Shown here: in pieces, positions 54,584 to 63,144 of the stretch
How the letters are laid out: the number at the start of each line of letters is the position of its first letter
Numbering within the stretch: position 1 is the stretch's first letter
Origin: Streptomyces sp. NBC_01237
GTDB lineage: Bacteria > Actinomycetota > Actinomycetes > Streptomycetales > Streptomycetaceae
Length of the DNA stretch: 64,000 nt
NCBI RefSeq assembly: GCF_035917275.1
Contig: NZ_CP108508.1
Location: 6,634,001 to 6,698,000 of the forward strand
Direction of reading: 5' to 3'
Notes under the pieces: model-generated
The model's input: the letters and a program-made list of their open reading frames with translations, nothing else
Told to the model about the DNA's origin: nothing
Databases searched by the model: none
Program-made: the position numbers and the translations under genes

Positions 54584-55540
54584 GTGCAGCGCTGGCGTGG
54601 CTTGGAGGACATCCCCCAGGACTGGGGACGCAGCGTCGTCACCATCGGCTCCTACGACGGTGTGCACCGCGGACACCAGCTGATCATCGGCCGGGCCGTG
54701 GAACGGGCGCGCGAGCTGGGCGTTCCGTCCGTCGTCGTGACCTTCGACCCGCATCCCAGCGAGGTCGTCCGCCCCGGCAGCCACCCGCCGCTGCTCGCCC
54801 CGCACCACAGGCGTGCCGAGCTGATGGCGGAGCTGGGCGTGGACGCGGTGCTGATCCTGCCGTTCACGACCGAGTTCTCGAAGCTGTCGCCCACCGACTT
54901 CATCGTGAAGGTGCTGGTCGACAAGTTGCACGCACAGGCCGTCATCGAGGGGCCGAACTTCCGTTTCGGCCACAAGGCGGCGGGGAACGTGGCGCTGCTC
55001 ACCGAGCTGGGCGCCACCTATGACTACACCGTCGAGGTCATCGACCTCTATGTGAGCGGTGCGGCGGGCGGCGGTCAGCCGTTCTCCTCCACGCTCACCC
55101 GCCGTCTGGTCGCCGAGGGCGACGTGGCGGGCGCCGCCGAGATCCTCGGCCGGCCGCACCGGGTCGAGGGCATCGTGGTCCGCGGCGCGCAGCGCGGCCG
55201 TGAGCTGGGTTTCCCCACGGCGAACGTGGAGACCCTGCCGCACACCGCGATCCCCGCCGACGGCGTCTACGCGGGCTGGCTGCACGTGAACGGTGAGGCG
55301 ATGCCCGCCGCGATCTCCGTGGGCACGAACCCGCAGTTCGACGCCACCGAGCGGACCGTCGAGGCGTACGCGATCGACCGGGTGGGCCTGGATCTGTACG
55401 GGCTGCACGTGGCCGTGGACTTCCTCGCGTACGTACGCGGCATGCTGAAGTTCGACTCGGTCGACGACCTCCTGGTGGCGATGGCCGCCGACGTGAAGCG
55501 TTGCAGCGAGCTGATCGTGGCGTACGGCCGCACCGTCTGA
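54584..55540 (+). CDS. ribF: Bifunctional riboflavin kinase / FAD synthetase
   Basis: A 318-residue enzyme converting riboflavin to FMN and then FAD. The N-terminal adenylyltransferase domain has TIGSYDGVHRGHQ (nucleotide-binding HxGH-like), TFDPHPSEVV and GPNFRFGHKAAGN. The C-terminal kinase domain has RGRELGFPTANV and AISVGTNPQFD. The GTG at 54584 has GAGGAG eight bases upstream and gives the usual length; an ATG at 54512 would overlap the preceding gene and add unrelated residues. It is a neighbour of truB in most actinobacteria, separated here by the pseudo-trypsin/NACHT gene. Confidence 0.95.
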   Translation: MQRWRGLEDIPQDWGRSVVTIGSYDGVHRGHQLIIGRAVERARELGVPSVVVTFDPHPSEVVRPGSHPPLLAPHHRRAELMAELGVDAVLILPFTTEFSKLSPTDFIVKVLVDKLHAQAVIEGPNFRFGHKAAGNVALLTELGATYDYTVEVIDLYVSGAAGGGQPFSSTLTRRLVAEGDVAGAAEILGRPHRVEGIVVRGAQRGRELGFPTANVETLPHTAIPADGVYAGWLHVNGEAMPAAISVGTNPQFDATERTVEAYAIDRVGLDLYGLHVAVDFLAYVRGMLKFDSVDDLLVAMAADVKRCSELIVAYGRTV

Positions 55541-55590
55541 CCGCGCGTACGACCACACCGCCCGACCGCGCGCACGACCGCACCGCCCGC
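55541..55590 (+). repeat. Two 25-bp tandem repeats after ribF, with a third partial copy in the ribF 3' end
   Basis: Copies at 55541-55565 and 55566-55590 differ at three positions and share ACGACC-CACCGCCCG. The last bases of ribF (55521-55540) match the same unit with a few changes. The repeat lies between ribF and the XdhC-family gene. Confidence 0.8.
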
Positions 55591-55640
55591 CCCCGTCCCG
55601 TCGTCGCGCGTTCCGCCGCCGGGCGGCGGATGCTGGCAGG

Positions 55641-56813
55641 GTGCGTGACATCCTTCCCGAACTCCGCGAGTGGCACACGGCCGGTACGCCCTTCGCCCTG
55701 GCGACCGTGGTGGCCGTCCACGGCAGTGCGCCCCGTGCGCCCGGCGCCGTGATGGCGGTGAGCGCCGACGGCGCGGTGCTGGGCAGTGTGTCCGGGGGCT
55801 GCGTCGAGAGCGATGTGTTCGAGGTGGCCGGTGAGGTGCTCGCCTCGGGCCGCCCACAGCTGCGGTCGTACGGGATCAGCGACGACGAGGCCCTCGGTGT
55901 CGGTCTGACCTGCGGCGGCTCGATCGAGGTCCTGGTGCGGGCCTGTGTCCCGGCCGCCGACCGGGACCGGCTGCGGGAGGTCATGGACCTGGTGGCCGCC
56001 CACGAGCCGGTGGCCGTGGCCACGCTCCTGCCGCGAGCCACCCCCGGCGGGACCTCGGACGCGGCGCCGGGCGAGGCCGGGGCGCCCGCGGCCACCCTGG
56101 TGGTCCTGGAGGACCGTACGGCGGGCTCCCTCGGCGCCGAGGGGCTCGACGCGGCCGTCACCGACGACGCCCGCGGACTGCTGGCCCAGGGTGTGACCGG
56201 GGTGCAGCGGTACGGGGCGCACGGTCAGCGCCGGATGCAGGAGGTGTCCGTCTTCGTCCAGACGTACGCCCCGCCGCCCCGCATGCTCGTCTTCGGCGCC
56301 ATCGACCACGCCGCGGCCACCGCGCGGATCGGCTCGTTCCTGGGCTACCGGGTCACGGTCTGCGACGCCCGGCCGGCCTTCGCCACCCGGGAACGCTTCC
56401 CGGCCGCCGACGAGGTCGTCCGCGCCTGGCCGCACACCTATCTGGAATCGACCACCGTCGACGCCCGCACGGTGATCTGTGTGCTCACGCACGACCCGAA
56501 GTTCGATGTCCCCCTGCTGATCGCCGCGTTGCGGACGCCGGCCGCGTACATCGGGGTCATGGGCAGCCGCCGTACCCACCTCGACCGGACCGCCCGGCTG
56601 CGCGAGGCCGGGGTGGGCGAGGCGGAACTGGCCCGCCTCGCCTCACCCGTCGGCCTCGATCTCGGCGGCCGTACTCCCCAGGAGACGGCGGTCTCCATCG
56701 CCGCCGAGATCATCCAGCACCGCTGGGGCGGCACCGGCCGCCCGCTGGGCGAGCTGGCGGGCGCCATCCACCACGCAGCCCCGGACGGCCCGGACGGCCC
56801 GGACGGCTCGTGA
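55641..56813 (+). CDS. XdhC/CoxI family protein
   Basis: A 390-residue protein related to XdhC, the chaperone that matures molybdenum cofactor for xanthine dehydrogenase. The N-terminal XdhC/CoxI domain has FALATVVAVHGSAPRAPGA, VSGGCVESDVFEVA and GLTCGGSIEVLV. The C-terminal Rossmann domain has MLVFGAIDHAAATARIGSFL, CDARPAFAT and YIGVMGSRRTHLDR. The cysteine in GGCVES is the usual cofactor-binding candidate. No xanthine dehydrogenase subunit gene is nearby. The protein ends in repeated GPD tripeptides from a 9-bp repeat. The start is GTG at 55641. Confidence 0.9.
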   Translation: MRDILPELREWHTAGTPFALATVVAVHGSAPRAPGAVMAVSADGAVLGSVSGGCVESDVFEVAGEVLASGRPQLRSYGISDDEALGVGLTCGGSIEVLVRACVPAADRDRLREVMDLVAAHEPVAVATLLPRATPGGTSDAAPGEAGAPAATLVVLEDRTAGSLGAEGLDAAVTDDARGLLAQGVTGVQRYGAHGQRRMQEVSVFVQTYAPPPRMLVFGAIDHAAATARIGSFLGYRVTVCDARPAFATRERFPAADEVVRAWPHTYLESTTVDARTVICVLTHDPKFDVPLLIAALRTPAAYIGVMGSRRTHLDRTARLREAGVGEAELARLASPVGLDLGGRTPQETAVSIAAEIIQHRWGGTGRPLGELAGAIHHAAPDGPDGPDGS

Positions 56814-56898
56814 GGCCCGTACGACCGCTGGAAAGTGCGCCCGTGCGCCGGTCGGGCCGGGCACTCCCCGGCAGCGCCGTCACGCCGGGCGCACCCGG

Positions 56899-57897
56899 TC
56901 AGGCCGTGGACGCCGTCTTCGAGCCCGCCGCGGCCCAGTGGCACGCCACCTGGGTGGCTGCGCCCCCGTCGAGGACCGGCAGATCCTTCGTACGGCACGC
57001 GTCCGCCACCCCCGCCCGTTCGGCCTCTCCCGAGGCGAGGACCTGGCAGCGGACGTGGAACCGGCAGCCCGACGGCACCCTGGACGGGTCCGGCGGCTCA
57101 CCGGTCAGAATCACCGGCTCGCCCTCCGCCTCCGGCAGCACGGACAACAGGGCCTTGGTGTACGGATGCTGAGGGGCGGTCAGTATCTTCTCCACCGCGC
57201 CCGTCTCGACGATCCGGCCCAGGTACATCACCGCCACCCGGTCCGCGATGTTCCACGCCAGCCCCAGATCGTGTGTGACGACCAGCGCGGAGAGCCCCAG
57301 TTCGTCGCGCAGCCGCAGCAGCAGGGCCAGGATCTCGCCGCGCACCGACGCGTCCAGCGAGGCCACCGGCTCGTCGGCGACGATCAGTTCGGGTTCCAGG
57401 ACGAGGGCGCCCGCGATGACGACGCGCTGGCGCTGACCGCCGGACAGCTCGTGCGGGTAGCGCAGGAAGAACCGCTCGGGCGGCCGCAGTCCCGCCCGGG
57501 ACAGCGCCTCGGCCACCGCGGCCCGCTCGTCACCGGCGTACCCGTGGATGCGCAGCCCCTCCGCCACCGCGTCGTACACCGTGTGCCGGGGGTTGAGCGA
57601 GCCGCTGGGGTCCTGAAGGACCAGCTGCACCCGCTTGCGGTACGCCTTGAGCGCGCGGCCCGAGTACGCGAGCGGTGAGCCGCCGAACGTGACCCGGCCG
57701 GAGCTGGGCGGTACCAGGCCCAGCAGGGAGCGGGCCAGGGTCGTCTTGCCGCAGCCCGACTCGCCGACCAGCGCGACGATCTCGCCGGGCCGGATGTCCA
57801 GGTCGACGCCGTCCACCGCACGCGCGGTGGCCGCTCCGCGCCTGCCGGGGAAGGTGACCTTCAGCGCCTCGGCGCTGAGCAGGGGGGTGATGGTCAT
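56899..57897 (-). CDS. Dipeptide/oligopeptide ABC transporter ATP-binding protein (OppF/DppF)
   Basis: A 332-residue ABC ATPase, the last gene of the peptide transporter operon. Walker A is [17 protein letters not shown], the signature is [15 protein letters not shown], Walker B is [12 protein letters not shown] and the H-loop is [15 protein letters not shown]. The C-terminal oligopeptide-transporter extension includes [10 protein letters not shown] with its conserved cysteines. The ATG at 57897 overlaps the OppD stop (ATGA). Confidence 0.94.
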   Translation of the reverse strand: MTITPLLSAEALKVTFPGRRGAATARAVDGVDLDIRPGEIVALVGESGCGKTTLARSLLGLVPPSSGRVTFGGSPLAYSGRALKAYRKRVQLVLQDPSGSLNPRHTVYDAVAEGLRIHGYAGDERAAVAEALSRAGLRPPERFFLRYPHELSGGQRQRVVIAGALVLEPELIVADEPVASLDASVRGEILALLLRLRDELGLSALVVTHDLGLAWNIADRVAVMYLGRIVETGAVEKILTAPQHPYTKALLSVLPEAEGEPVILTGEPPDPSRVPSGCRFHVRCQVLASGEAERAGVADACRTKDLPVLDGGAATQVACHWAAAGSKTASTA

Positions 57898-59060
57898 GTC
57901 GTGCTCCCGACTTCCTCGGCTCCGGGCAGGCCGGAGTCCGTACCCGGCGCCGCGGACTCGGCCCCGGGCGGGCCCAACGGCGCCGCGGACTCGGTACCCG
58001 GCACGCCCAACGGCGCCGCGGACTCGGTACCCGCCAGGCCCAACGGCACCACGACGGCACCCGGTTCCACCAGCACACAGGCCGCCCGCCGCCCGTCCCC
58101 GGCGTCCCGCAGCTCCTGGTCCGCGGTGGCGCAGGATTCCAGCGCGACCGGGCACCGGGGATGGAACGTACAGCCGGACGGCAGCGCCGCCGGGTCCGGC
58201 GGGTCGCCCGGCAGCCCGCGCGGGGCGTGCCGGGAGGCGAGGTCGCCGATCCTGGGGAACGCGGCCGACAGGGCCTTGCCGTACGGGTGCCGGGCGTTCT
58301 CGTACACCTGCTTGGCCGGGCCCTCCTCGACGACCCGGCCCGCGTACATCACGGCCAGCCGGTCACAGGTGTCGGAGAGCACCGCCAGGTCGTGGCTGAT
58401 CATGATCAGCCCGAGGTCCTGTTCGGCGACGAGCTGTTCGATCAGCCGCAGGATCTGCGCCTGGATCATCACGTCGAGCGCGGTGGTCGGCTCGTCGGCG
58501 ACGATCAGGCGCGGGTCGCAGGCCAGCGCCATGGCGATCATGACGCGCTGGCGCTGACCGCCGGAGAGCTCGTGCGGATACGCCTGCGCACGGGCCGCCG
58601 GCAGCCCCACCTGCTCCAGCAGCTCACCGGCCCGCTTCCTGGCCGCCGCGGCGGTGGACTTCTTGTGCAGCAGGATCGGCTCGGCGATCTGGTCCCCGAC
58701 CCGGTGCACGGCGTTGAGCGAGTGCATCGCGCCCTGGAAGACGATCGACGCCCCGGCCCAGCGCACCGCCCGCAGCCGGCCCCACTTCATGGTGAGGATG
58801 TCCTCCCCGTCCAGCAGGATCTCGCCGGACAGGGAGGCCGAGGCGGGCAGCAGCCGCAGCAGGGCGAGCGCCAGCGTCGACTTCCCGCAGCCCGACTCCC
58901 CGGCGATGCCGAGCTTCTGGCCCGCCTCGACGCGCAGATCGATGCCGCGCACGGCGGGCACGGCCGAGGCCCCGGAGCCGTAGGTGACCCGCAGGTCCCG
59001 TACGTCGAGCAGCGGCTGCCCGGTCGTGGGCTTCGTCGTGATGGTGGTCGTGGCGGTCAA
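57894..59060 (-). CDS. Dipeptide/oligopeptide ABC transporter ATP-binding protein (OppD/DppD)
   Basis: A 388-residue ABC ATPase. Walker A is [16 protein letters not shown], the signature is [15 protein letters not shown], Walker B is [12 protein letters not shown] and the H-loop is [31 protein letters not shown] is the cysteine-rich C-terminal motif. Beyond the normal end there is a tail with three 11-residue repeats. The likely start is TTG at 59060, whose TTGA overlaps the permease stop; no ATG or GTG gives a sensible N-terminus. Confidence 0.92.
   Translation of the reverse strand: MTATTTITTKPTTGQPLLDVRDLRVTYGSGASAVPAVRGIDLRVEAGQKLGIAGESGCGKSTLALALLRLLPASASLSGEILLDGEDILTMKWGRLRAVRWAGASIVFQGAMHSLNAVHRVGDQIAEPILLHKKSTAAAARKRAGELLEQVGLPAARAQAYPHELSGGQRQRVMIAMALACDPRLIVADEPTTALDVMIQAQILRLIEQLVAEQDLGLIMISHDLAVLSDTCDRLAVMYAGRVVEEGPAKQVYENARHPYGKALSAAFPRIGDLASRHAPRGLPGDPPDPAALPSGCTFHPRCPVALESCATADQELRDAGDGRRAACVLVEPGAVVVPLGLAGTESAAPLGVPGTESAAPLGPPGAESAAPGTDSGLPGAEEVGSTT
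57945..58043. repeat. Three 33-bp tandem repeats in the 3' end of the OppD gene
   Basis: Units begin with CGGCGCCGCGGACTCG at 57945, 57978 and 58011. The second and third copies are nearly identical and the first is more diverged. They encode 11-residue repeats such as [10 protein letters not shown] at the C-terminus, outside the conserved ATPase fold. Confidence 0.88.
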
Positions 59061-59977
59061 CGGGTCACCCCCAGCTTGGGGTTGAGCACGGTCTCGATGG
59101 TGCGGCCGCACAGCGTGAACGCGAGGGCGACGACCGCGATGGCGAGTCCGGGCGGGGCGAGGTACCACCAGTTGCCGGAGCTGACGGCACCGGCCTCACG
59201 GGCGTCCTGGAGCAGCCCGCCCCAGGAGACGATCGTGGGATCGCTGAGCCCGAGGAAGGCGAGGGTCGCCTCGGTGAGGATGGCGGTGGAGATGACCAGC
59301 GTGGTCTGGGCGAGCACCAGCGGCATCACATTGGGCAGCACATGGCGGGACATGATGTGTCCGTGGCCGCCGCCGAGCGCCTTGGAACGCTCGATGTACG
59401 GCCGGGACTCGACGGACAGCGTCTGCGCCCGCACCAGCCGGGCGGTCGTCGGCCAGGTCGTCACGCCGATCGCCAGGATCGTCGTCCAGATGGACCGCGA
59501 CAGGACCGTGGCCAGCGCGATGGCGAGGACCAGGGTCGGCATCACCAGGAACCAGTCGGTGATCCGCATGATGACGGTCCCGTACCAGCCCTTGAAGTGT
59601 CCCGCCGTGATCCCGACCAGAGTCCCGATGGCCACCGACAGGAACGCCGCGAGCAGTCCGACGGTCAGCGAGACCCTCGTTCCCCACACCAGCAGTGCGA
59701 GCAGGCTGCGCCCGAACTGGTCGGTGCCCAGCGGGAACTGCCCGCTCGGTGACTCCAGGGGGCCGCCCGGCGCCTGGGTGACGCTCTGCGAGCCGGCACC
59801 CACCAGCAACGGGGCGGCCAGCGCGACCAGGGCGATCACGGCGAGGACGGCCAGGCCGACGAGGCCCGCCCGGTGGCCGCGGTACTGCTGCCAGAAGGCG
59901 GCCGCCGCCCGGCGTCTGCGGGCCCGGCCGAGCGCGCGCGGGCTGCCGTTCTGCACGGCATCGGTCGAAGTCGTCAT
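59057..59977 (-). CDS. Peptide ABC transporter permease (DppC/OppC type)
   Basis: A 306-residue permease. An N-terminal span (LVGLAVLAVIALVALAAPLL) is followed by a periplasmic loop and about five spans. The ATPase-docking loop contains SKALGGGHGHIMSRHVLPNV and the C-terminal block reads FLGLSDPTIVSWG. PLGTDQFGRSL in the loop is a DppC family hallmark. The start overlaps the DppB stop (ATGA). Confidence 0.93.
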   Translation of the reverse strand: MTTSTDAVQNGSPRALGRARRRRAAAAFWQQYRGHRAGLVGLAVLAVIALVALAAPLLVGAGSQSVTQAPGGPLESPSGQFPLGTDQFGRSLLALLVWGTRVSLTVGLLAAFLSVAIGTLVGITAGHFKGWYGTVIMRITDWFLVMPTLVLAIALATVLSRSIWTTILAIGVTTWPTTARLVRAQTLSVESRPYIERSKALGGGHGHIMSRHVLPNVMPLVLAQTTLVISTAILTEATLAFLGLSDPTIVSWGGLLQDAREAGAVSSGNWWYLAPPGLAIAVVALAFTLCGRTIETVLNPKLGVTR

Positions 59978-61065
59978 CGGCCCACCCGGGGATCGAGCAG
60001 CGGATAGATCACATCGGCGAGCGTGTTCATGATGATCACCGCGGCGGCGAAGACGAAGAACAGCGCCTGCACCAACGGCAGATCGGGCACGCTCAGTGCC
60101 TGGTAGAAGAGCCCGCCGAGCCCCGGCCAGGAGAACACGGTCTCCACCAGGATGGCACCCGCGACCGTCGTGCCCAGGTTCACGAAGAGCAGGGTCACGG
60201 TCGGCAGCATCGCGTTGGGCACGGCATGGCGGCGGCGTACGAGGTCGTCGCGCAGCCCCTTGGCGCGGGCCGTCGTCAGATAGTCGCTGCCCATCTCGTC
60301 GAGCAGCGAGGAGCGCATCACCAGCAGGGTGCGCGCGTACTCGACGGCGACGAGCGTGATGACCGGCAGCACCATGTGGTGGGCGACATCGAGGACGTAG
60401 TCGAAGCCGCTCGTGTTGCCGGACTCCATGCCACCGGTCGGGAAGAGCCCGGGGATCGGGCCGATGCCCACCGACAGCGTGATGATCAGGAGCAGGCCGA
60501 GCCAGAACGACGGCACGGAGTAGAGGGTCAGCGCGAGGGCCGTGTGGGCACGGTCCCCGACGGAGCCGCTGCGCCAGGCGGACCGGGCGCCCAGCCAGAC
60601 GCCGATCACCGTGTAGAGAACGAAGGCGGTGCCGGTGAGCAGCAGCGTCGCGGGCAGCGCCTCGCTGATCTTGTCGATGACGGGCGCGCGGAACTGGTAC
60701 GACGTACCGAAGTCCCCGGTGAGCGCCTTGCCGCAGTACTCGGTGAACTGCTGCCAGAGCGGCAGGTCGAGGCCGAACTCGCGGCGCATCGCGGCGATCT
60801 GCTCCGTGGAGACCTGCCGGCCGCCGGTCATCTGCTTGACCGGGTCGCCGGGAATCAGCCGGAACAGGAAGAAGCTCGTGACGAGCACGGCGAACAGCGA
60901 GACGGCCGCGCCGACCAGCTTGCCCGCCACATAGCGGAGATAGGCGGCCGTGCTGCGGGACCGCGGACCGCGGGCCGACGGCCCGGCCGGAGCCGGGCCG
61001 TCGGATTCCGCACTGTCCACGCCCGCCGCGCCCTTCACGAGCGCGGGAGTGCTTTCTGTGCTCAT
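59974..61065 (-). CDS. Peptide ABC transporter permease (DppB/OppB type)
   Basis: A 363-residue permease. After a ~40-residue Pro/Ala/Ser-rich cytoplasmic extension, the usual DppB start appears: YVAGKLVGAAVSLFAVLVTS, then FRLIPGDPVKQM. The docking loop has TARAKGLRDDLVRRRHAVPN and the end reads VDVIYPLLDPRVG-like sequence (ADVIYPLLDPRVGR). The extension is longer than in E. coli DppB. It starts three bases after the stop of the binding-protein gene. Confidence 0.93.
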   Translation of the reverse strand: MSTESTPALVKGAAGVDSAESDGPAPAGPSARGPRSRSTAAYLRYVAGKLVGAAVSLFAVLVTSFFLFRLIPGDPVKQMTGGRQVSTEQIAAMRREFGLDLPLWQQFTEYCGKALTGDFGTSYQFRAPVIDKISEALPATLLLTGTAFVLYTVIGVWLGARSAWRSGSVGDRAHTALALTLYSVPSFWLGLLLIITLSVGIGPIPGLFPTGGMESGNTSGFDYVLDVAHHMVLPVITLVAVEYARTLLVMRSSLLDEMGSDYLTTARAKGLRDDLVRRRHAVPNAMLPTVTLLFVNLGTTVAGAILVETVFSWPGLGGLFYQALSVPDLPLVQALFFVFAAAVIIMNTLADVIYPLLDPRVGR

Positions 61066-61068
61066 GGA

Positions 61069-62946
61069 CTATTCACGGTCTTCCGCGGTGGAACGACGAC
61101 GCATGGCGAACAGCAGTCCGCCACCGGCGAGGACGACGACGGCGACACCGACACCGACGAGCACTCCGGTGGAGCTGCCACCGGAGTCGTCGGAGCCGGC
61201 GGAGGCGGCATCGGCCGGAACCGCCGACCACCAGCTCCAGTAACCGTCCTGGCCGTAGATGTTGCCGGCGTCCGAGGGCATCGTCGTGATCGACTCGATC
61301 TGGTCGGTGCGGTACGCCTCGACCGCGTTCGGGTACGCCATGACGTTCATGTACCCCGTGTCGTACAGCCGCGACTCCATCTGCTTGACGAGAGCGGCGC
61401 GCTTGCCCGTGTCGTACTCGACGTTCTGCTTCTTGTAGAGCTCGTCGAACTGCTTGTCGCAGATGAAGTTGTCGGTCGCGGCCGACTCCTTCGGCTTGGA
61501 CGGCAGCGCGGCGCAGGTGTGGATCGACATCACGAAGTCGGGGTCCGGGTTGACGGACCAGCCGTCGAAGGCGAGGTCGTACTCACCGGCGTACCAGGGG
61601 TCGGAGACGTTGTCGATGCAGTCGACCTTCAGGCCGACACCGAGGTCGCCCCACCACTCCTGGAGGTACTTGCCGACCGCCTTGTCGTTCGGGTCGGTGG
61701 CGTGGCACAGGATGCGGAAGTCGAGCGGCTTGCCGTCCTTGCCGACGCGTTTGCCGTCGCTGTTCTTCTTGTAGCCGGCCTCGTCGAGGGTGCTCGCGGC
61801 CTTCGCCGGGTCGTACGCCAGTTCCTGATCGGCGGCGGGCTTCCAGAAGTAGTCGGAGAAGCGCGGCGGGATGTAGCCCTCACCCTCCACGGCGTGGCCC
61901 TGGAAGACCTTGTCGATGATGGTCGCGCGGTCGACGGCCATGAAGAGCGCCTGACGGACCTTCTGGTCGAGCAGGGCGGGGTGGCCGTCGCCGAACTTCT
62001 CGCCGTCCTTGGTGCGGGCGCCCGGGTTGACGGCCAGCGCGTAGAACCGCCTGCCCGGCGCGTCGTTCACCTTGATGTCGGGGGCGTTCTTGAGGGACGC
62101 CGACTGCGCGGGCGTCAGACTGGGACTGCCCGCGACGAAGGAGACCTCACCCTTGCGCAGGGCGGCGACGGCCGCGTCCTGGTCCTTGTAGTAACGGAAG
62201 ACGATCTCGTCGAACTTCGGCGAACCGCGCCAGAAGTCCTTGTTGGCCTTCAGCTTCACATAGCTGTCGACCTTGTAGTCCGTGAGGATGAACGGCCCGT
62301 TCCCGACGATCGGGAACTCCGTGTCGTTGTTGAACTTGGAGAAGTCGGAGACCTTCTCCCAGACGTGCTTCGGGACGATCGGCACATCGAGCGCGGCCAT
62401 CGTGGCCTGCGGCTGCTTCAGCTGGATGACCAGCTTGTCCGCACTGGGCGCGGTCACCTTCTCGAAGTTGGCGACGAAGTTGCCGTTGGCCGTGGCGGCG
62501 CCCTCGTCGGTCATCATCTTGTTGAAGGTCCACGCGGCGTCCTCGGCGGTGGCCTGGTGACCGTCGGACCACTTCGAGTCCGACCGGATCGTGTACGTCC
62601 AGGTCAACTTGTCCGCGGACGGCTCCCACTTGGTGGCGAGCCCCGGGATCGCGTGGTTGTCCTTGGGGTCGTAGTTGGTCAGGTAGTCGTACATGAGCCG
62701 GTAGACGCTCGTGCTGACCAGGCGCTGGGCGAGGAACGGACTCAGGGAGTCGACGCTCTGCGCGACCGCGACCGTGAGCGTCGTCCTGCCGCTGTCGGCG
62801 GCCTGCGCCTGCGGGGGCGCGGGTGTGAGGGGATTCCCGGGAACTACCGATCCGGCGGCGAGCGCCAGTGCGGCGGCGCCGGAGGCCAGAAGAACGCGCA
62901 TGCGGCGGCGTGGCCGGGAGGAGCGTGGTGGAACTCTTGTGACCAT
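61069..62946 (-). CDS. Peptide ABC transporter substrate-binding protein with C-terminal membrane anchor
   Basis: A 625-residue SBP_bac_5 family protein that captures peptides or related ligands outside the cell. A Sec-type signal peptide (RRRMRVLLASGAAALALAAG, cleavage near AQA-ADS) lacks a lipobox. Family blocks are YDYLTNYDPKDNHAIPGLA, WSDGHQATAEDAAWTF and FGDGHPALLDQKVRQALFMA. At the C-terminus a Gly/Ser linker leads to VLVGVGVAVVVLAGGGLLF and MRRRS, a single membrane span that should anchor the protein. The ATG at 62946 has GAGG nine bases upstream; an ATG at 62967 is possible. It is the first gene of the operon continuing with DppB, DppC, OppD and OppF. Confidence 0.92.
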   Translation of the reverse strand: MVTRVPPRSSRPRRRMRVLLASGAAALALAAGSVVPGNPLTPAPPQAQAADSGRTTLTVAVAQSVDSLSPFLAQRLVSTSVYRLMYDYLTNYDPKDNHAIPGLATKWEPSADKLTWTYTIRSDSKWSDGHQATAEDAAWTFNKMMTDEGAATANGNFVANFEKVTAPSADKLVIQLKQPQATMAALDVPIVPKHVWEKVSDFSKFNNDTEFPIVGNGPFILTDYKVDSYVKLKANKDFWRGSPKFDEIVFRYYKDQDAAVAALRKGEVSFVAGSPSLTPAQSASLKNAPDIKVNDAPGRRFYALAVNPGARTKDGEKFGDGHPALLDQKVRQALFMAVDRATIIDKVFQGHAVEGEGYIPPRFSDYFWKPAADQELAYDPAKAASTLDEAGYKKNSDGKRVGKDGKPLDFRILCHATDPNDKAVGKYLQEWWGDLGVGLKVDCIDNVSDPWYAGEYDLAFDGWSVNPDPDFVMSIHTCAALPSKPKESAATDNFICDKQFDELYKKQNVEYDTGKRAALVKQMESRLYDTGYMNVMAYPNAVEAYRTDQIESITTMPSDAGNIYGQDGYWSWWSAVPADAASAGSDDSGGSSTGVLVGVGVAVVVLAGGGLLFAMRRRSTAEDRE

Positions 62947-63090
62947 GGGACGTGGACCTCGCGTCATGACTCGCTCGGGGAAGGCGGGTAGAGCTCTGGT
63001 TCGCCAGCTGGTGAAGCGAAGGTTTATCAGCGGTGGCCGAGTCGCGTCAACGGTCCGCCAAACCGCGTGTGGGCTGCGGGAATACGCGCA

Positions 63091-63120
63091 GGGCCCGCAC
63101 CGTGGGAACGGTGCGGGCCC
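63091..63120. terminator. Hairpin between the peptide transporter operon and the ParA-like gene
   Basis: A 13-bp perfect stem, GGGCCCGCACCGT (63091-63103) with ACGGTGCGGGCCC (63108-63120), has a GGGA loop. It lies 25 bases beyond the stop of the minus-strand ATPase gene (63145) and should terminate it before the transporter operon promoter. Confidence 0.8.
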
Positions 63121-63144
63121 TCATTGGTTTAGACCTCTACTGCC

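Noticed and set aside
57945..58043. 33-bp repeats with CRISPR-like unit size
   Set aside because: The units are contiguous with no spacers, lie in frame within the OppD gene and encode a protein tail, so they are not a CRISPR array.
60226..62991. A 921-codon plus-strand open frame opposite the peptide transporter genes
   Set aside because: Antisense of DppB and the binding-protein gene; no motifs, and both sense genes have clear family signatures.
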